From: JBCBSZ01 sp039818945
GTDB lineage: Bacteria > Actinomycetota > Acidimicrobiia > Acidimicrobiales > Poriferisodalaceae
Direction of reading: 5' to 3'
Assembly: GCA_039818945.1 (NCBI GenBank)
Contig: JBCBSZ010000021.1
Span: 1 to 64,000, forward strand
Length of the DNA stretch: 64,000 bases
This document shows positions 52,684-61,893 of this stretch, in pieces. The notes under the pieces are model-generated. The model made no database searches. It was not told the DNA's origin and was given only the letters and a program-made list of their open reading frames with translations. A program made the translations under genes and the position numbers. How positions within the stretch are numbered: the first letter of the stretch is position 1; each line of letters opens with the position of its first letter.

Positions 52684-53845
52684 GCTCAAGGGCATCACCA
52701 AGACCTACAGCGGCAACGACGTCCCCTCGGTCGACGACCTGAACGTCCGGATCGAGGACGGCGAGTTCGTGGTGCTCGTCGGGCCGTCCGGCTGCGGCAA
52801 GAGCACGGCGCTCCGGATGGTCGCCGGGCTCGAGTCGATCAGCGGTGGTGACCTGTTCATCGACGAGGAGCGGGTCAACGACGTCGCGCCCCAGCAGCGC
52901 GACATCGCGATGGTGTTCCAGAACTACGCGCTCTATCCGCACATGACGGTGGCCAAGAACATGGGCTACCCCCTCAAGGTGTCCGGGCTGTCGAAGGACG
53001 AGATCGCCCGTCGGGTCAAGGAGACCGCCGAGGTGCTCCAGCTCGACGAGTTCCTCGATCGCAAGCCGGGCAACCTCTCGGGCGGTCAGCGCCAGCGCGT
53101 GGCGATGGGTCGGGCGTTGATCCGTCAGCCCAAGGTCTTCCTGATGGACGAGCCGCTGTCGAACCTCGACGCCAAGCTGCGCGTGTACATGCGGTCCGAG
53201 ATCGCGGCGATCCAGGAGCGACTGGGGATCACCACCATCTACGTCACGCACGACCAGGTCGAGGCCATGACGATGGGGGACCGGGTCGTCGTCCTCAAGG
53301 ACGGGGTGCTGCAGCAGGCCGACACCCCCAAGGAGCTCTACGACCACCCCGCCAACATGTTCGTCGCCGGGTTCATCGGCTCCCCGGCGATGAACCTGTT
53401 CGAGAGCCGCCTCGAGGGCGACGGCGCGTCGCTGCGGATCGTCGTCGGCGAACAGTCCGTCGGCCTCCCGGACTCGGTGGTCGCCGCCCGTCCGGCGCTG
53501 GCCTCGCACGTCGGTCAGCGGATCATCGCGGGTGTCCGGCCCGACGACTGCTACGACGCCAAGCTGTCCTCGGAGTACCCGGTGCGACTGAACGCGCGGG
53601 TGCTGCTGCTCGAGTCGCTGGGCTCCGAGATCGTCGCCCACCTCGACGTCGGCGTCGGCCTGGTCGACAGCGGCGACCCCGACCTCCAGGAGCTCTCCGG
53701 CGACGCCGCCGACGCGCCCACGGCCTTCCTCGCCCGGTTCAGCCCGCACTCGCGCGTCGAGAAGGGCGAGGACATCGCGATGGCGGTCGACGCCGACAAG
53801 CTGCACTTCTTCGACCCGGCCTCCGGACTCGCGATCCGCGGCTGA
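52670..53845 (+). CDS. Sugar ABC transporter ATPase (MalK/UgpC-like)
   Basis: 391-residue CUT1 ATPase. Walker A GPSGCGKST, signature LSGGQRQRVAMGRAL, Walker B VFLMDEPLSNLDAKLR, Q-loop FQNYALYPHMTV, switch YVTHDQVEAMTMGDRV, and a C-terminal TOBE/regulatory domain (from ~240) seen in MalK. GGAAGGAA precedes ATG 52670. It supplies the energy for the two permeases and lipoprotein encoded 2-6 kb upstream. Confidence 0.95.
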   Translation: MATVELKGITKTYSGNDVPSVDDLNVRIEDGEFVVLVGPSGCGKSTALRMVAGLESISGGDLFIDEERVNDVAPQQRDIAMVFQNYALYPHMTVAKNMGYPLKVSGLSKDEIARRVKETAEVLQLDEFLDRKPGNLSGGQRQRVAMGRALIRQPKVFLMDEPLSNLDAKLRVYMRSEIAAIQERLGITTIYVTHDQVEAMTMGDRVVVLKDGVLQQADTPKELYDHPANMFVAGFIGSPAMNLFESRLEGDGASLRIVVGEQSVGLPDSVVAARPALASHVGQRIIAGVRPDDCYDAKLSSEYPVRLNARVLLLESLGSEIVAHLDVGVGLVDSGDPDLQELSGDAADAPTAFLARFSPHSRVEKGEDIAMAVDADKLHFFDPASGLAIRG

Positions 53846-53878
53846 GCCGCCCACCCCTCACACCCCCAAAGGACGGTC

Positions 53879-55231
53879 ATGACCAAGATCACCTTCGTCG
53901 GCGCGGGCAGCACGGTGTTCGCCAAGAACCTCCTCGGCGACATCCTCGGCAAGCCGGAGCTGGCGAACGCGACCATCGCCCTGCACGACATCGACGCCGA
54001 GCGCCTCCGGACCTCCGAGATCGTGGCGGGCAAGACCGCTGCGGCCGTCGGCGCCATCCCGAAGATCGAGGCGACGACCGACCGGCGGGCAGCGCTCGCC
54101 GACGCCGATCACGTGATCACGATGTTCCAGGTCGGCGGCTACGAGCCGTCGACGGTCGTCGACTTCGAGATCCCGAAGCGGTTCGGCCTCGAGCAGACCA
54201 TCGCCGACACCCTGGGGGTCGGCGGCATCATGCGCGGGCTGCGCACCATCCCGGTGCTGCTCGACGTGTGCCACGACATCGAGGAGGTCGCCGGCGGGGC
54301 GACGCTGCTCAACTACGTGAACCCGATGTCGATGCTCTGCTGGGCGGTCTCGCGGGCGTCGGCGGTACCGACGGTCGGCCTGTGCCACAGCGTGCAGCAC
54401 ACCGCCGAGCAGCTCGCCGGCGACCTCGGCGTCCCGATCGACGAGGTCAGCTACCGGTGCGCCGGCATCAATCACATGTCGTTCTACCTGGAGTTCGAGC
54501 AGCACACCCAGGACGGCAGGGTCGACCTGTTCCCGGCGATCGCCGAGCGGGCCGAGCACCCGGCGCCCCAGCGCGGCGATCCGACCCGCAGCGACGGCGG
54601 CACCGAGGGCCTCTCGGACGCCGTCCGTTACGAGATGTTCAAGCGGCTCGGCTACTTCGTCACCGAGTCGAGCGAGCACTTCAGCGAGTACGTGCCCTAC
54701 TTCATCAAGGAGGGGCGGGCCGATCTGCTCGAGCGCTATGGGGTGCCGCTCGACGAGTACCCGCGGCGATGCGAGCGGCAGATCGAGGGCTGGGAGGCCT
54801 TGCGCGCCGAGCTGGAGGACCCCGACGCGTCCATCGACGTCGTGCCGAGCTCGGAGTACGGCGCCGACATCATCCACAGCATGGTCACGGGCCAGCCCCG
54901 GGTGATCTACGGCAACGTGCCGAACCGCGACCTGATCACCAACCTGCCCGACGGCTGCATCGTCGAGGTGCCCTGCCTGGTCGACGCCAACGGCGTGCAG
55001 CCGACGCGCATCGGCGAGCTGCCGCCGCAGCTGGCGGCGCTGATGCAGACCAACATCAACGTCCAGTCATTGACGGTCGAGGCGGCGCTGACGGGGAATC
55101 GCCAACACGTCTACCACGCTGCCATGCTCGATCCGCATGCGTCCTCCGAGCTCGATCTCGATCAGATCTGGGCGCTCGTGGACGCGCTCATCGATGCCCA
55201 CGGCGATTACCTCCCCGACTCGCTCCGCTGA
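53879..55231 (+). CDS. Glycoside hydrolase family 4 (MelA-like alpha-glycosidase)
   Basis: 450-residue NAD+- and Mn2+-dependent glycosidase with the GH4 redox-elimination mechanism. N-terminal Rossmann motif ITFVGAGSTVFAKNL, acidic strand-end ALHDID, NPM in LLNYVNPMSML, metal-binding Cys/His in VGLCHSVQ and GINHMSFY. The layout is closest to alpha-galactosidase MelA. It follows the MalK-like gene by 33 bp with AAAGGA before ATG. It probably hydrolyses imported alpha-galactosides or -glucosides together with GH3. Confidence 0.93.
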   Translation: MTKITFVGAGSTVFAKNLLGDILGKPELANATIALHDIDAERLRTSEIVAGKTAAAVGAIPKIEATTDRRAALADADHVITMFQVGGYEPSTVVDFEIPKRFGLEQTIADTLGVGGIMRGLRTIPVLLDVCHDIEEVAGGATLLNYVNPMSMLCWAVSRASAVPTVGLCHSVQHTAEQLAGDLGVPIDEVSYRCAGINHMSFYLEFEQHTQDGRVDLFPAIAERAEHPAPQRGDPTRSDGGTEGLSDAVRYEMFKRLGYFVTESSEHFSEYVPYFIKEGRADLLERYGVPLDEYPRRCERQIEGWEALRAELEDPDASIDVVPSSEYGADIIHSMVTGQPRVIYGNVPNRDLITNLPDGCIVEVPCLVDANGVQPTRIGELPPQLAALMQTNINVQSLTVEAALTGNRQHVYHAAMLDPHASSELDLDQIWALVDALIDAHGDYLPDSLR

Positions 55232-55234
55232 GCG

Positions 55235-57091
55235 GTGGCGGTGAACCGCAGCCGCGGGCTCGCAGCCGTCGGGCTGCTGGCGGCGGTCGCCGGCCTGGCA
55301 GCTGCGCTCATCGCGCTGACGCGCTCCGACGGTGGCGACGAGGTCGGGCGGTGCACCGCGCCCGACGAGGCCTCGGTGGTCCGGGTCTGGAACGAGCAGG
55401 TCCTCGACGCCATCCGGCGCGATACCCCGGCACCAACGGTCCACGCCCGGAACCTCTTCCATCTCTCCGCGGTGATGTGGGACGCCTGGGTCGCCTACGG
55501 CGGTGACGGCCAGGCCGTCTACGTGGACCTCGATCGGTCGGCATCCGATGCGAACGCCGCCCGGATCGACGCCATCAACCTGGCGGCCCACCGACTCCTG
55601 ACCGAGCGCTACCGCGATGCGGAGGGTCGCATCGAGACGCTTTCCGCACTCGATGCGACGCTCGCCGAGCAGTGCGGTCAGCTCGACGTGGCGTCGCTCG
55701 ACGACTCCAGCGCCGCGGCCGTCGGCCTCCGCATCGCCGACGAGGTCCTCGATCAGACCTTCGACGACGGCGCCGACGAACGCCTTCGGTACCTCGATCC
55801 CGACTACCGACCGGTCAACCCGCCGCTCGACCCGACCACCTCCGGCACCGAGCTCGTCGATCCGAACCGCTGGCAGCCCCTGGCGCTGGAGACGTCGATC
55901 GCGCAGAACGGACTGCCGCTCCCGTCCGGACCGCAGGTGTTCATCGGATCCCAGTGGGGCGAGGTCGAGGGGTTCGCGCTGTCCGACGGTGAGATCCCCG
56001 GCCTGCCGGTCGATCCGGGCCCGCCGCCGCTGCTCGGAACCGACACCGACCTGGAGTACCGCAAGTCCCTCACCGAGGTGATCGAGGCGGGCGCAGCGCT
56101 CGAGACCGGGGTGGCGACGATCGATCTGTCGCCCGGCGCTCGCGGCAACAACGAGATCGGCCGCGACGACGGCGCCGGTCACGAGCTGAACCCGACGACC
56201 GGCGGAGCGTACGAGCCGAACGTCGTCGACCTGGGCGACTACGGCCGCGTGATCGCGGAGTACTGGGCCGACGGACCGGACTCCGAGACCCCGCCTGGTC
56301 ACTGGAACACGATCGCCCACGGCGTGAGCGACGCCCTCTCCTCGGAGCGGCTGCTCGTCGGTAGGGAGGGCGATCCGGTCGATCGACTGGAGTGGGACGT
56401 GAAGTTGCACCTCGCGCTCAACGGCGCGATGCACGACGCCGCGATCGCGGCGTGGGGTGCGAAGGCCCACTACGACTACGTCCGACCGATCTCGATGATC
56501 CGCCACGCCGGGGGACTGGGGCAGTCGAGCGACCCCGACGGGCCGTCGTACCACCCCGAGGGGCTGCTCGTCGTCGACGGCCTCGTCGAGGTGGTCACCG
56601 CCGAGAGCTCGGCGCCGGGCGAGCGCCACGAGGCGCTGGCCGACCACGTGGGCGAGGTGGCGGTCCGGAGCTGGCTCGGAGCCCCCGACGACCCCGAGGT
56701 CGAGACGACCGGCGTCGGCTGGCTCCTCGCCGTCGACTGGGTGCCCTATCAGCGGCCCACGTTCGTGACGCCGGCGTTCGCGGCGTACGTGTCCGGCCAC
56801 AGCACCTTCAGTCGGGCCGGCGCCGAGGTGCTCGCCGAGTTCACGGGATCACCGTTCTTCCCCGGCGGCCTGTCCACCTGGACCGTCGCCGAGGGGGCGC
56901 TGCTGCACGAGGACGGTCCGACCGCCGACGTCACCCTGCAGTGGGCGACCTACGGCGACGCCGCCGACGAGGCCGGTCGGTCGCGCATCTTCGGCGGGAT
57001 CCATGTGGCCGCAGATGACGTCGCCGGCCGCCTGATGGGTGCCGAGGTCGGTCGGGCGGCGGTCGCGGCCGCCTTCGAGCTGTTCGGCTGA
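55235..57091 (+). CDS. Vanadium-dependent haloperoxidase-like (PAP2-superfamily) exported protein
   Basis: 618-residue protein with an N-terminal signal anchor (~8-28). The C-terminal PAP2/vanadate core has Lys410 and Arg417 (KAHYDYVRP), Ser520-Gly521-His522 (VSGHSTF), and Arg584 and His590 (SRIFGGIHV). These reproduce the spacing of the vanadate ligands of V-chloroperoxidase: Lys to Arg +7, SGH, Arg to His +6. The N-terminal half (ARNLFHLSAVMWDAW) is the helical region of the same class. GTG 55235 or 55241; it begins 3 bp after the GH4 stop, so it shares the sugar operon transcript. Halide oxidation or phosphatase activity are both possible. Confidence 0.88.
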   Translation: MAVNRSRGLAAVGLLAAVAGLAAALIALTRSDGGDEVGRCTAPDEASVVRVWNEQVLDAIRRDTPAPTVHARNLFHLSAVMWDAWVAYGGDGQAVYVDLDRSASDANAARIDAINLAAHRLLTERYRDAEGRIETLSALDATLAEQCGQLDVASLDDSSAAAVGLRIADEVLDQTFDDGADERLRYLDPDYRPVNPPLDPTTSGTELVDPNRWQPLALETSIAQNGLPLPSGPQVFIGSQWGEVEGFALSDGEIPGLPVDPGPPPLLGTDTDLEYRKSLTEVIEAGAALETGVATIDLSPGARGNNEIGRDDGAGHELNPTTGGAYEPNVVDLGDYGRVIAEYWADGPDSETPPGHWNTIAHGVSDALSSERLLVGREGDPVDRLEWDVKLHLALNGAMHDAAIAAWGAKAHYDYVRPISMIRHAGGLGQSSDPDGPSYHPEGLLVVDGLVEVVTAESSAPGERHEALADHVGEVAVRSWLGAPDDPEVETTGVGWLLAVDWVPYQRPTFVTPAFAAYVSGHSTFSRAGAEVLAEFTGSPFFPGGLSTWTVAEGALLHEDGPTADVTLQWATYGDAADEAGRSRIFGGIHVAADDVAGRLMGAEVGRAAVAAAFELFG

Positions 57092-57098
57092 CCGCGGC

Positions 57099-57596
57099 TC
57101 AGGTCCGGCGTCCGTCGAGGTTGGCCTCGGCGAGGGGCAACGTGCGGGGGGCGAACAGCGTCGACAGCACGATGGTGGTGTCGGTCCGCAGCACCGCCGA
57201 GTGGTCGAGGAGCCGGGTGAGCACCCGTTGGAGGTCGACGTTGGATCGCCCGGCGACCTTCACCAACACGTCGCCGGTCCCGCTGGTCGTGTGCGCCTCG
57301 ATCACCTCGGGGATCGAGGCGAAGTGCTCGGCCAGCGGTCCGATGGCGGACTGGTCGGTCTCGATCGTCACGAACGCGAGGACCTCGTAGCCGAGGGCGG
57401 CCGGTTCGAGCTCGGGTCCCAGCGACCGCACGATGCCGGTGCGGCGGAGCTTGTCGAGCCGGGCCTGTGCGGTCCCGCGGGCCACGCGGAGCTGCCGCGA
57501 CAGCTCCAGGACGCTGATGCGGGGGTGTTCGTCGAGCAGTCGGAGCAGGCGGAGATCGAGCTCGTCGATCCGTGGATCGTTGCCCAGGTCGTCCAT
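57099..57596 (-). CDS. Lrp/AsnC-family regulator
   Basis: 165-residue transcription regulator. HTH in RLLRLLDEHPRISVLELSRQ with recognition helix ARGTAQARLDKLRRTGI, followed by the RAM/ligand domain (VLAFVTIETDQSAIG, VIEAHTTSGTGDVLVKVAG). Members sense amino acids. ATG 57596 fits the usual family start. It is convergent with the haloperoxidase-like gene (7-bp gap) and 85 bp downstream of the PFK genes on the same strand. Confidence 0.93.
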   Translation of the reverse strand: MDDLGNDPRIDELDLRLLRLLDEHPRISVLELSRQLRVARGTAQARLDKLRRTGIVRSLGPELEPAALGYEVLAFVTIETDQSAIGPLAEHFASIPEVIEAHTTSGTGDVLVKVAGRSNVDLQRVLTRLLDHSAVLRTDTTIVLSTLFAPRTLPLAEANLDGRRT

Positions 57597-57681
57597 CGAT
57601 CGCCCTCCTCGGCCACCAGTCTGGTCGACGAGGGGTCGCCGCGGTGCCCGGTCCGCCCCGTCGTGCGCGGCGGGCCCGCGC

Positions 57682-58830
57682 TCAGTAGAGGAACATCGGC
57701 TTGCCACCGACGTGGCGCACCTTGGGGCGGTAGGCGGAGACGTCGTAGAGCTCGTCGACGTCGACCCGCTTCACGCCGTCGCCGGTGACCGAGACGGGCA
57801 CGTTCGTGTAGGTGCCGGAGCGCAGGGCCACCATCCGGCCCGACGAGCCCTCCATCGCCAGGTCGGCCGCCATCACGGCGTAGTTCGTGGCCACCATCAG
57901 GTCGAGGCTGTCGGGGCGGCCCGAGCGCATGAGGTAGGCAACCTCCTGCAGGATGATCCCCTCGCCGGTCTTGTCCTTGAGCAGCTCGCCGGTCTGCCGG
58001 CCGATGCCGCCGAGCTTGCGGTGCCCGTACGCATCCGCCTCGCCCGACACGTGCAGGTCACCACCCTCGATGGTCGCGCCTTCCGACACGGTGACCATCG
58101 CGTAGCTCGACGGGTTGTGGGCCTTGTCCTGCGTGAGCAGGTCGGCGAGCTTGTCGATGTCGAAGGGCACCTCGGAGATCAGGGCCCGGTCGACGCCGGC
58201 CAGGTAGGCCGTGACGAGCGAGGTCTCACCCGAGTACCGGCCGAACAGCTCGATCACGGCGATCCGCTCGTGGGAGCCGGTGCTGGTGCGGAGGTTGTGG
58301 ATGAACTCGACGCCCCGCGTGACCGCGGTCGAGAAGCCGATGCAGTAGTCGGTGCCGTGGACGTCGTTGTCCATCGTCTTCGGGATGGCGATGACCGGCA
58401 CGCCCTCGGTGTGCATCCGCAGGCCGTACGAGAGCGTGTCGTCGCCACCGATGGGTAGCAGCGCGTTGACGCCGAGCGCATCGAGCACGCGCAGGACGTG
58501 TGGCGTGAGGTCGTGTGGACCGTCGCCCTCGATCTGGTCGGTCAGGAAGTCCGGGACCTCCGACGTCTTCACCTTGCCCGGGTTGGTCCTCGAGGTGTGC
58601 AGGAACGTCCCACCGGTGCGGTCCACGGTCCGGACGCGAGCGAGGTCGAGCGGCATGGTGTTGACGGACAGCGACTCCGGGTCGTCGGGGTTGCAGTTGA
58701 GCAGTCCGCCCCAGCCGCGCCGGATCCCGATGATCTCGTGTCCGGCGGAGATGACCCGCTCGACGGCGGCCTTGATGCACGGGTTGAGCCCGGGGACGTC
58801 ACCGCCACCGGTGAGGATCGCTACGCGCAT
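57682..58830 (-). CDS. 6-phosphofructokinase with pyrophosphate-type active-site residues
   Basis: 382-residue PFK (fructose-6-phosphate to fructose-1,6-bisphosphate). TGGGDVPGLN at the start, PIGGDDTLSYG (Asp131) and PKTMDNDVHGT (Lys151). In the family, Gly at the first and Gly at the second position give ATP use; Asp131 and Lys151 are the pyrophosphate-type substitutions. The C-terminal region (DAYGHRKLGGIGRQTGELL) matches the actinobacterial long group. ATG 58830. Transcribed downstream of the tandem PFK. The donor specificity is inference from those two residues. Confidence 0.93.
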   Translation of the reverse strand: MRVAILTGGGDVPGLNPCIKAAVERVISAGHEIIGIRRGWGGLLNCNPDDPESLSVNTMPLDLARVRTVDRTGGTFLHTSRTNPGKVKTSEVPDFLTDQIEGDGPHDLTPHVLRVLDALGVNALLPIGGDDTLSYGLRMHTEGVPVIAIPKTMDNDVHGTDYCIGFSTAVTRGVEFIHNLRTSTGSHERIAVIELFGRYSGETSLVTAYLAGVDRALISEVPFDIDKLADLLTQDKAHNPSSYAMVTVSEGATIEGGDLHVSGEADAYGHRKLGGIGRQTGELLKDKTGEGIILQEVAYLMRSGRPDSLDLMVATNYAVMAADLAMEGSSGRMVALRSGTYTNVPVSVTGDGVKRVDVDELYDVSAYRPKVRHVGGKPMFLY

Positions 58831-58938
58831 GGAGCACTCCCAAGATTCGTCTTCGGATCGGTTCAGCCTGCCACGTCGTGGCGGGCCCATTCGCCACGAC
58901 CGCGCCCATCGCGGCCATGACCGTCGTCGGTGGTGAGA

Positions 58939-61194
58939 TCAGTGCCGGCGGCCGGCGCGGGTCAGTCCGGCGACATCCATCACCTCGGCGAGCGGGCGGA
59001 GATCCATCCAGTGCTGGTCGAGCGGGCGGTGGAACTCGGGATGCACCAGCGACGGGAGCCGGGCGAGTGGGGTGTAGCGCACCTTGCCCCGCTGGAGACC
59101 GATCATCGCGCTCCGGGGCGTGTCGGAGAGCGCCTGCTCGATGAGGTGCTCGACGGACTTCGACGCGAGGCGCGCCGCCTGGACCCGATCGAAGGGCGAC
59201 GGGTCGCCACCCTGCTGGACGTGGCCGAGGATGGCGGCGCGGACGTCGAAGTGGTCGCGGCCCTCGCGTTCGAACAGCGCCTTCAGGAACGGTGTCGTGT
59301 ACACCGGGTCGGCGTTCTCGCCCCGGATCACGAGACCGAGCCGCTTGCCGCGCGAGAAGCCGCTGATGAGATCGTCCACGGTGTTGACGAGGTCGTCGAG
59401 CGAGATCCCGTCCTCCGGGAGGAAGACGCGCTCGGCGCCGCTGGCGAGCCCGCTCATCATGGCGAGGTACCCGCAGTCGCGGCCCATCACCTCGACCACG
59501 AAGCACCGTCCCGAGGCCACCGCGGACTGCTTGATCTTGTCGACGTCCCGCACGATGCTGTTCAACGCCGTGTCGGCGCCGATGCTCAGCTCGGTCCCGG
59601 GCAGGTCGTTGTTGATCGACGCCGGGACGCACACGATCGGGATCGACAGCGCCGGGCGATCGGCGGCGCCGGCCAGCAGCGAGTGGGCTGCCTGGTACCC
59701 GGACCAGCCACCCACCATCAGGATGCCGTCGAGGCGGTTGGCCTCGATCTGCGCACCGATGGCGTCGAGCGCCTCACCCGCCGGCTGGAACCGGCTCGTC
59801 CCGAGCTCCGCGCCGCCGCGCGAGACCCAGCCGTTGACGCTCATCCAGTCCATCTCCTCGAGGTCGCCCTTGCGGAGCCCCTCGAAGCCGTGGCGCACGG
59901 CCAGCATGGTGTGGCCGCGGTCGATGCCCATGCGGATGGCCGTCCTGGCCGCGGTGTTCATCCCCGGCGCGGGTCCGCCGCCGTGCAGGACGGCGAAGCG
60001 GAGCCGCCGCTGACCCGGCTCGGGGGGATGCGGCTTGGCCCGGACCATCGTCTCGAACATGTGGAAGGAGTCCCGGAAGCTCCCGCCCCGCATCTCCATG
60101 GCCCGGTCGTAGTCGCGCTGGGCGATGACGTCGGCGACCGCCCTGGTCATCCGGACGGAGTCCATGAGCGGCGAGCTGATGACCTCGTGTCCGCTGAGCC
60201 CGATGACCTGCGGCTCGCTGTCGGGTGAGGAGGTGAGCTGCTCGACCGCGGCGTAGCCGAGCACCGTGCTGAGGTAGCGGTCGAAGGCGCTGGGCGCCCC
60301 ACCCCGCTGCACGTGCCCGAGGCTGATGACGCGGGTGTCCTCACCGAGCTCCTCGCTCAGCACGTCCTTGACGTGCTGCGCAGTGATCGGGTTGCCGTCG
60401 CGATCGCGGGCACCCTCGGCGACGATCACGAGGTTGAGGCGCCGACCGATCTCGCGCTGGGCCTTGAGGGCGCGACACATCGACGCCTCCCAGTCGTGCA
60501 CCTCGGGCGGGTGCTCGGGGATCAGCACCCAGTTGGCGCCGGCGGCGAGCGCGGCCATGAGGGCGAGGTAGCCGCAGTTGCGCCCCATGACCTCGATGAC
60601 CATCGACCGCTGGTGGCTCGAGGCGGTGCTGTGGATCGCGTCGATCGCCTCGGTGATGCGGTGCAGCGCCGTGTCGGCCCCGATGGTCATGTCGGTGCCG
60701 AACATGTCGTTGTCGATCGATCCGACCAGCCCGACCAGCGTGAGCCGACGCTTCGTGTCGGCGAGCGCCTCGTCGATCTCGCCCCGCTCGGCCAGCTCGG
60801 TCAGCAGCTCGGGCCACTCCTCGCGGAACTCGTCGGCACCGCTGAGGCTGCCGTCACCGCCGATGACCACCAGGGCGTCGATGCCGCGCTGGACGAGGTT
60901 GCGGGCCCCCTTGCGCCGCCCGTCGCGGGTCCGGAACTCCTCGCAGCGGGCGGTGCCGAGGACGGTGCCGCCCTGGTGCAGGATGCCGCCGACGTCGTCG
61001 GAGCTCAGCCGCTGGATCGCTTCACCGCCGTCGACCAGCCCCTGCAGTCCCTCGTGGATGCCGTACACCTCGAGCCCGGCGTGGAGGCCGGCCCGGACGA
61101 CGGCGCGGACCGCACCGTTCATGCCGGCCGCGTCGCCGCCGCTGGTCAGCACGGCGAGGCTCGTCGGGCCGTGGCTCGATCTCAACATGGCCAT
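58939..61194 (-). CDS. Tandem-domain, eukaryote-like 6-phosphofructokinase
   Basis: 751-residue protein made of two fused PFK halves. N-terminal half (~12-370) is catalytic: TSGGDAAGMNGAV, GGDGS (112-116, ATP-type Gly), GSIDND (158-163) and VEVMGRNCGY-like (EVMGRNCGYLAL). C-terminal half (~398-740) is degenerate: GGWSG (495) replaces GGDG and the catalytic Asp of IDND is Asn (SINND, ~525-530), while MGRDCGYLAMM and GHVQQGGDPSPFDR remain. This catalytic plus regulatory layout and length match the fungal/animal PFK. ATG 61194 opens the gene; a second ATG is two codons inside. Regulation by effectors at the second half is inferred. Confidence 0.93.
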   Translation of the reverse strand: MAMLRSSHGPTSLAVLTSGGDAAGMNGAVRAVVRAGLHAGLEVYGIHEGLQGLVDGGEAIQRLSSDDVGGILHQGGTVLGTARCEEFRTRDGRRKGARNLVQRGIDALVVIGGDGSLSGADEFREEWPELLTELAERGEIDEALADTKRRLTLVGLVGSIDNDMFGTDMTIGADTALHRITEAIDAIHSTASSHQRSMVIEVMGRNCGYLALMAALAAGANWVLIPEHPPEVHDWEASMCRALKAQREIGRRLNLVIVAEGARDRDGNPITAQHVKDVLSEELGEDTRVISLGHVQRGGAPSAFDRYLSTVLGYAAVEQLTSSPDSEPQVIGLSGHEVISSPLMDSVRMTRAVADVIAQRDYDRAMEMRGGSFRDSFHMFETMVRAKPHPPEPGQRRLRFAVLHGGGPAPGMNTAARTAIRMGIDRGHTMLAVRHGFEGLRKGDLEEMDWMSVNGWVSRGGAELGTSRFQPAGEALDAIGAQIEANRLDGILMVGGWSGYQAAHSLLAGAADRPALSIPIVCVPASINNDLPGTELSIGADTALNSIVRDVDKIKQSAVASGRCFVVEVMGRDCGYLAMMSGLASGAERVFLPEDGISLDDLVNTVDDLISGFSRGKRLGLVIRGENADPVYTTPFLKALFEREGRDHFDVRAAILGHVQQGGDPSPFDRVQAARLASKSVEHLIEQALSDTPRSAMIGLQRGKVRYTPLARLPSLVHPEFHRPLDQHWMDLRPLAEVMDVAGLTRAGRRH

Positions 61195-61497
61195 CTCCTG
61201 AGCAACCGGTCACCGGGCGCTGCCCGGGAGGTCGGAGCCATCGGAGCTCCTCCCTCCATCTCTATCGAGGTTCCTGCTGCCGGTCCACGCGCCGCGGGAG
61301 CGGGGCCTCCGGCGCGCGGGCCTGCCCGTCGCCGTCGGCGACAGCGGAGCGCTGCTCGTGCTGAAACGTGCACGGTCACAGTGAAGGATCCCCGGGTGTC
61401 GGAGGTGTTGCGTGGTGGTGTCAGCAGCGTGGCCCGTCGGTGATCTCGGCGGCACGGCCAAAGGTCCCGTCGACCGCGGCGTGGGACACTTGCGACG
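61195..61497. other. 303-bp divergent intergenic region
   Basis: Lies between the tandem PFK gene (minus strand) and the CHMI gene (plus strand), so it must hold both promoters. A small dyad CCGGGC-GCT-GCCCGG (61213-61227) falls in the PFK 5' leader. No tRNA, small-RNA fold or credible ORF was seen. Confidence 0.6.
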
Positions 61498-61893
61498 ATG
61501 CCGCACATCGTGATCGAGCACTCGGCCAACCTCGAGGCGCACGCCGACGTCGACGACCTGGTGGCGGTCGTGCACGCGGCGGCGATCGCCGACGGCCTCC
61601 CGCCCGCCGACGGCCTGCGGACCAGGGCGGTGTCGCGCGAGCACTACCGGATCGCCGACGGCGACCCCGCGTGGGGGTTCGTCGCGATCACGGCCCGCAT
61701 CGGCGCCGGCCGGGCCGACGGAGACAAGCGGCGGTTCCTCGACGCCCTCACCGAGACCGCCGACGCTTGGGCGCGGGAGATCGCGCCGCTGGACATCGCG
61801 GTCAGCGTCGAACTGCAGGAGATCGACCCGGCCTGGCGGGCCAATCGCAACCACGTCCGGGCGGCGATGGAGCGCCGCCGGACGGCGAGCTGA
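61498..61893 (+). CDS. 5-carboxymethyl-2-hydroxymuconate delta-isomerase-like protein
   Basis: 131-residue tautomerase-superfamily protein. It starts MPHIVIEHSANLE, with the N-terminal Pro (after Met removal) that acts as base in CHMI, and has the later LDIAVSVELQEID and NHVRAAMERRR segments of the family. CHMI isomerises an intermediate of 4-hydroxyphenylacetate breakdown, but no other hpa gene is in the window. It may serve as a general tautomerase. Confidence 0.88.
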   Translation: MPHIVIEHSANLEAHADVDDLVAVVHAAAIADGLPPADGLRTRAVSREHYRIADGDPAWGFVAITARIGAGRADGDKRRFLDALTETADAWAREIAPLDIAVSVELQEIDPAWRANRNHVRAAMERRRTAS

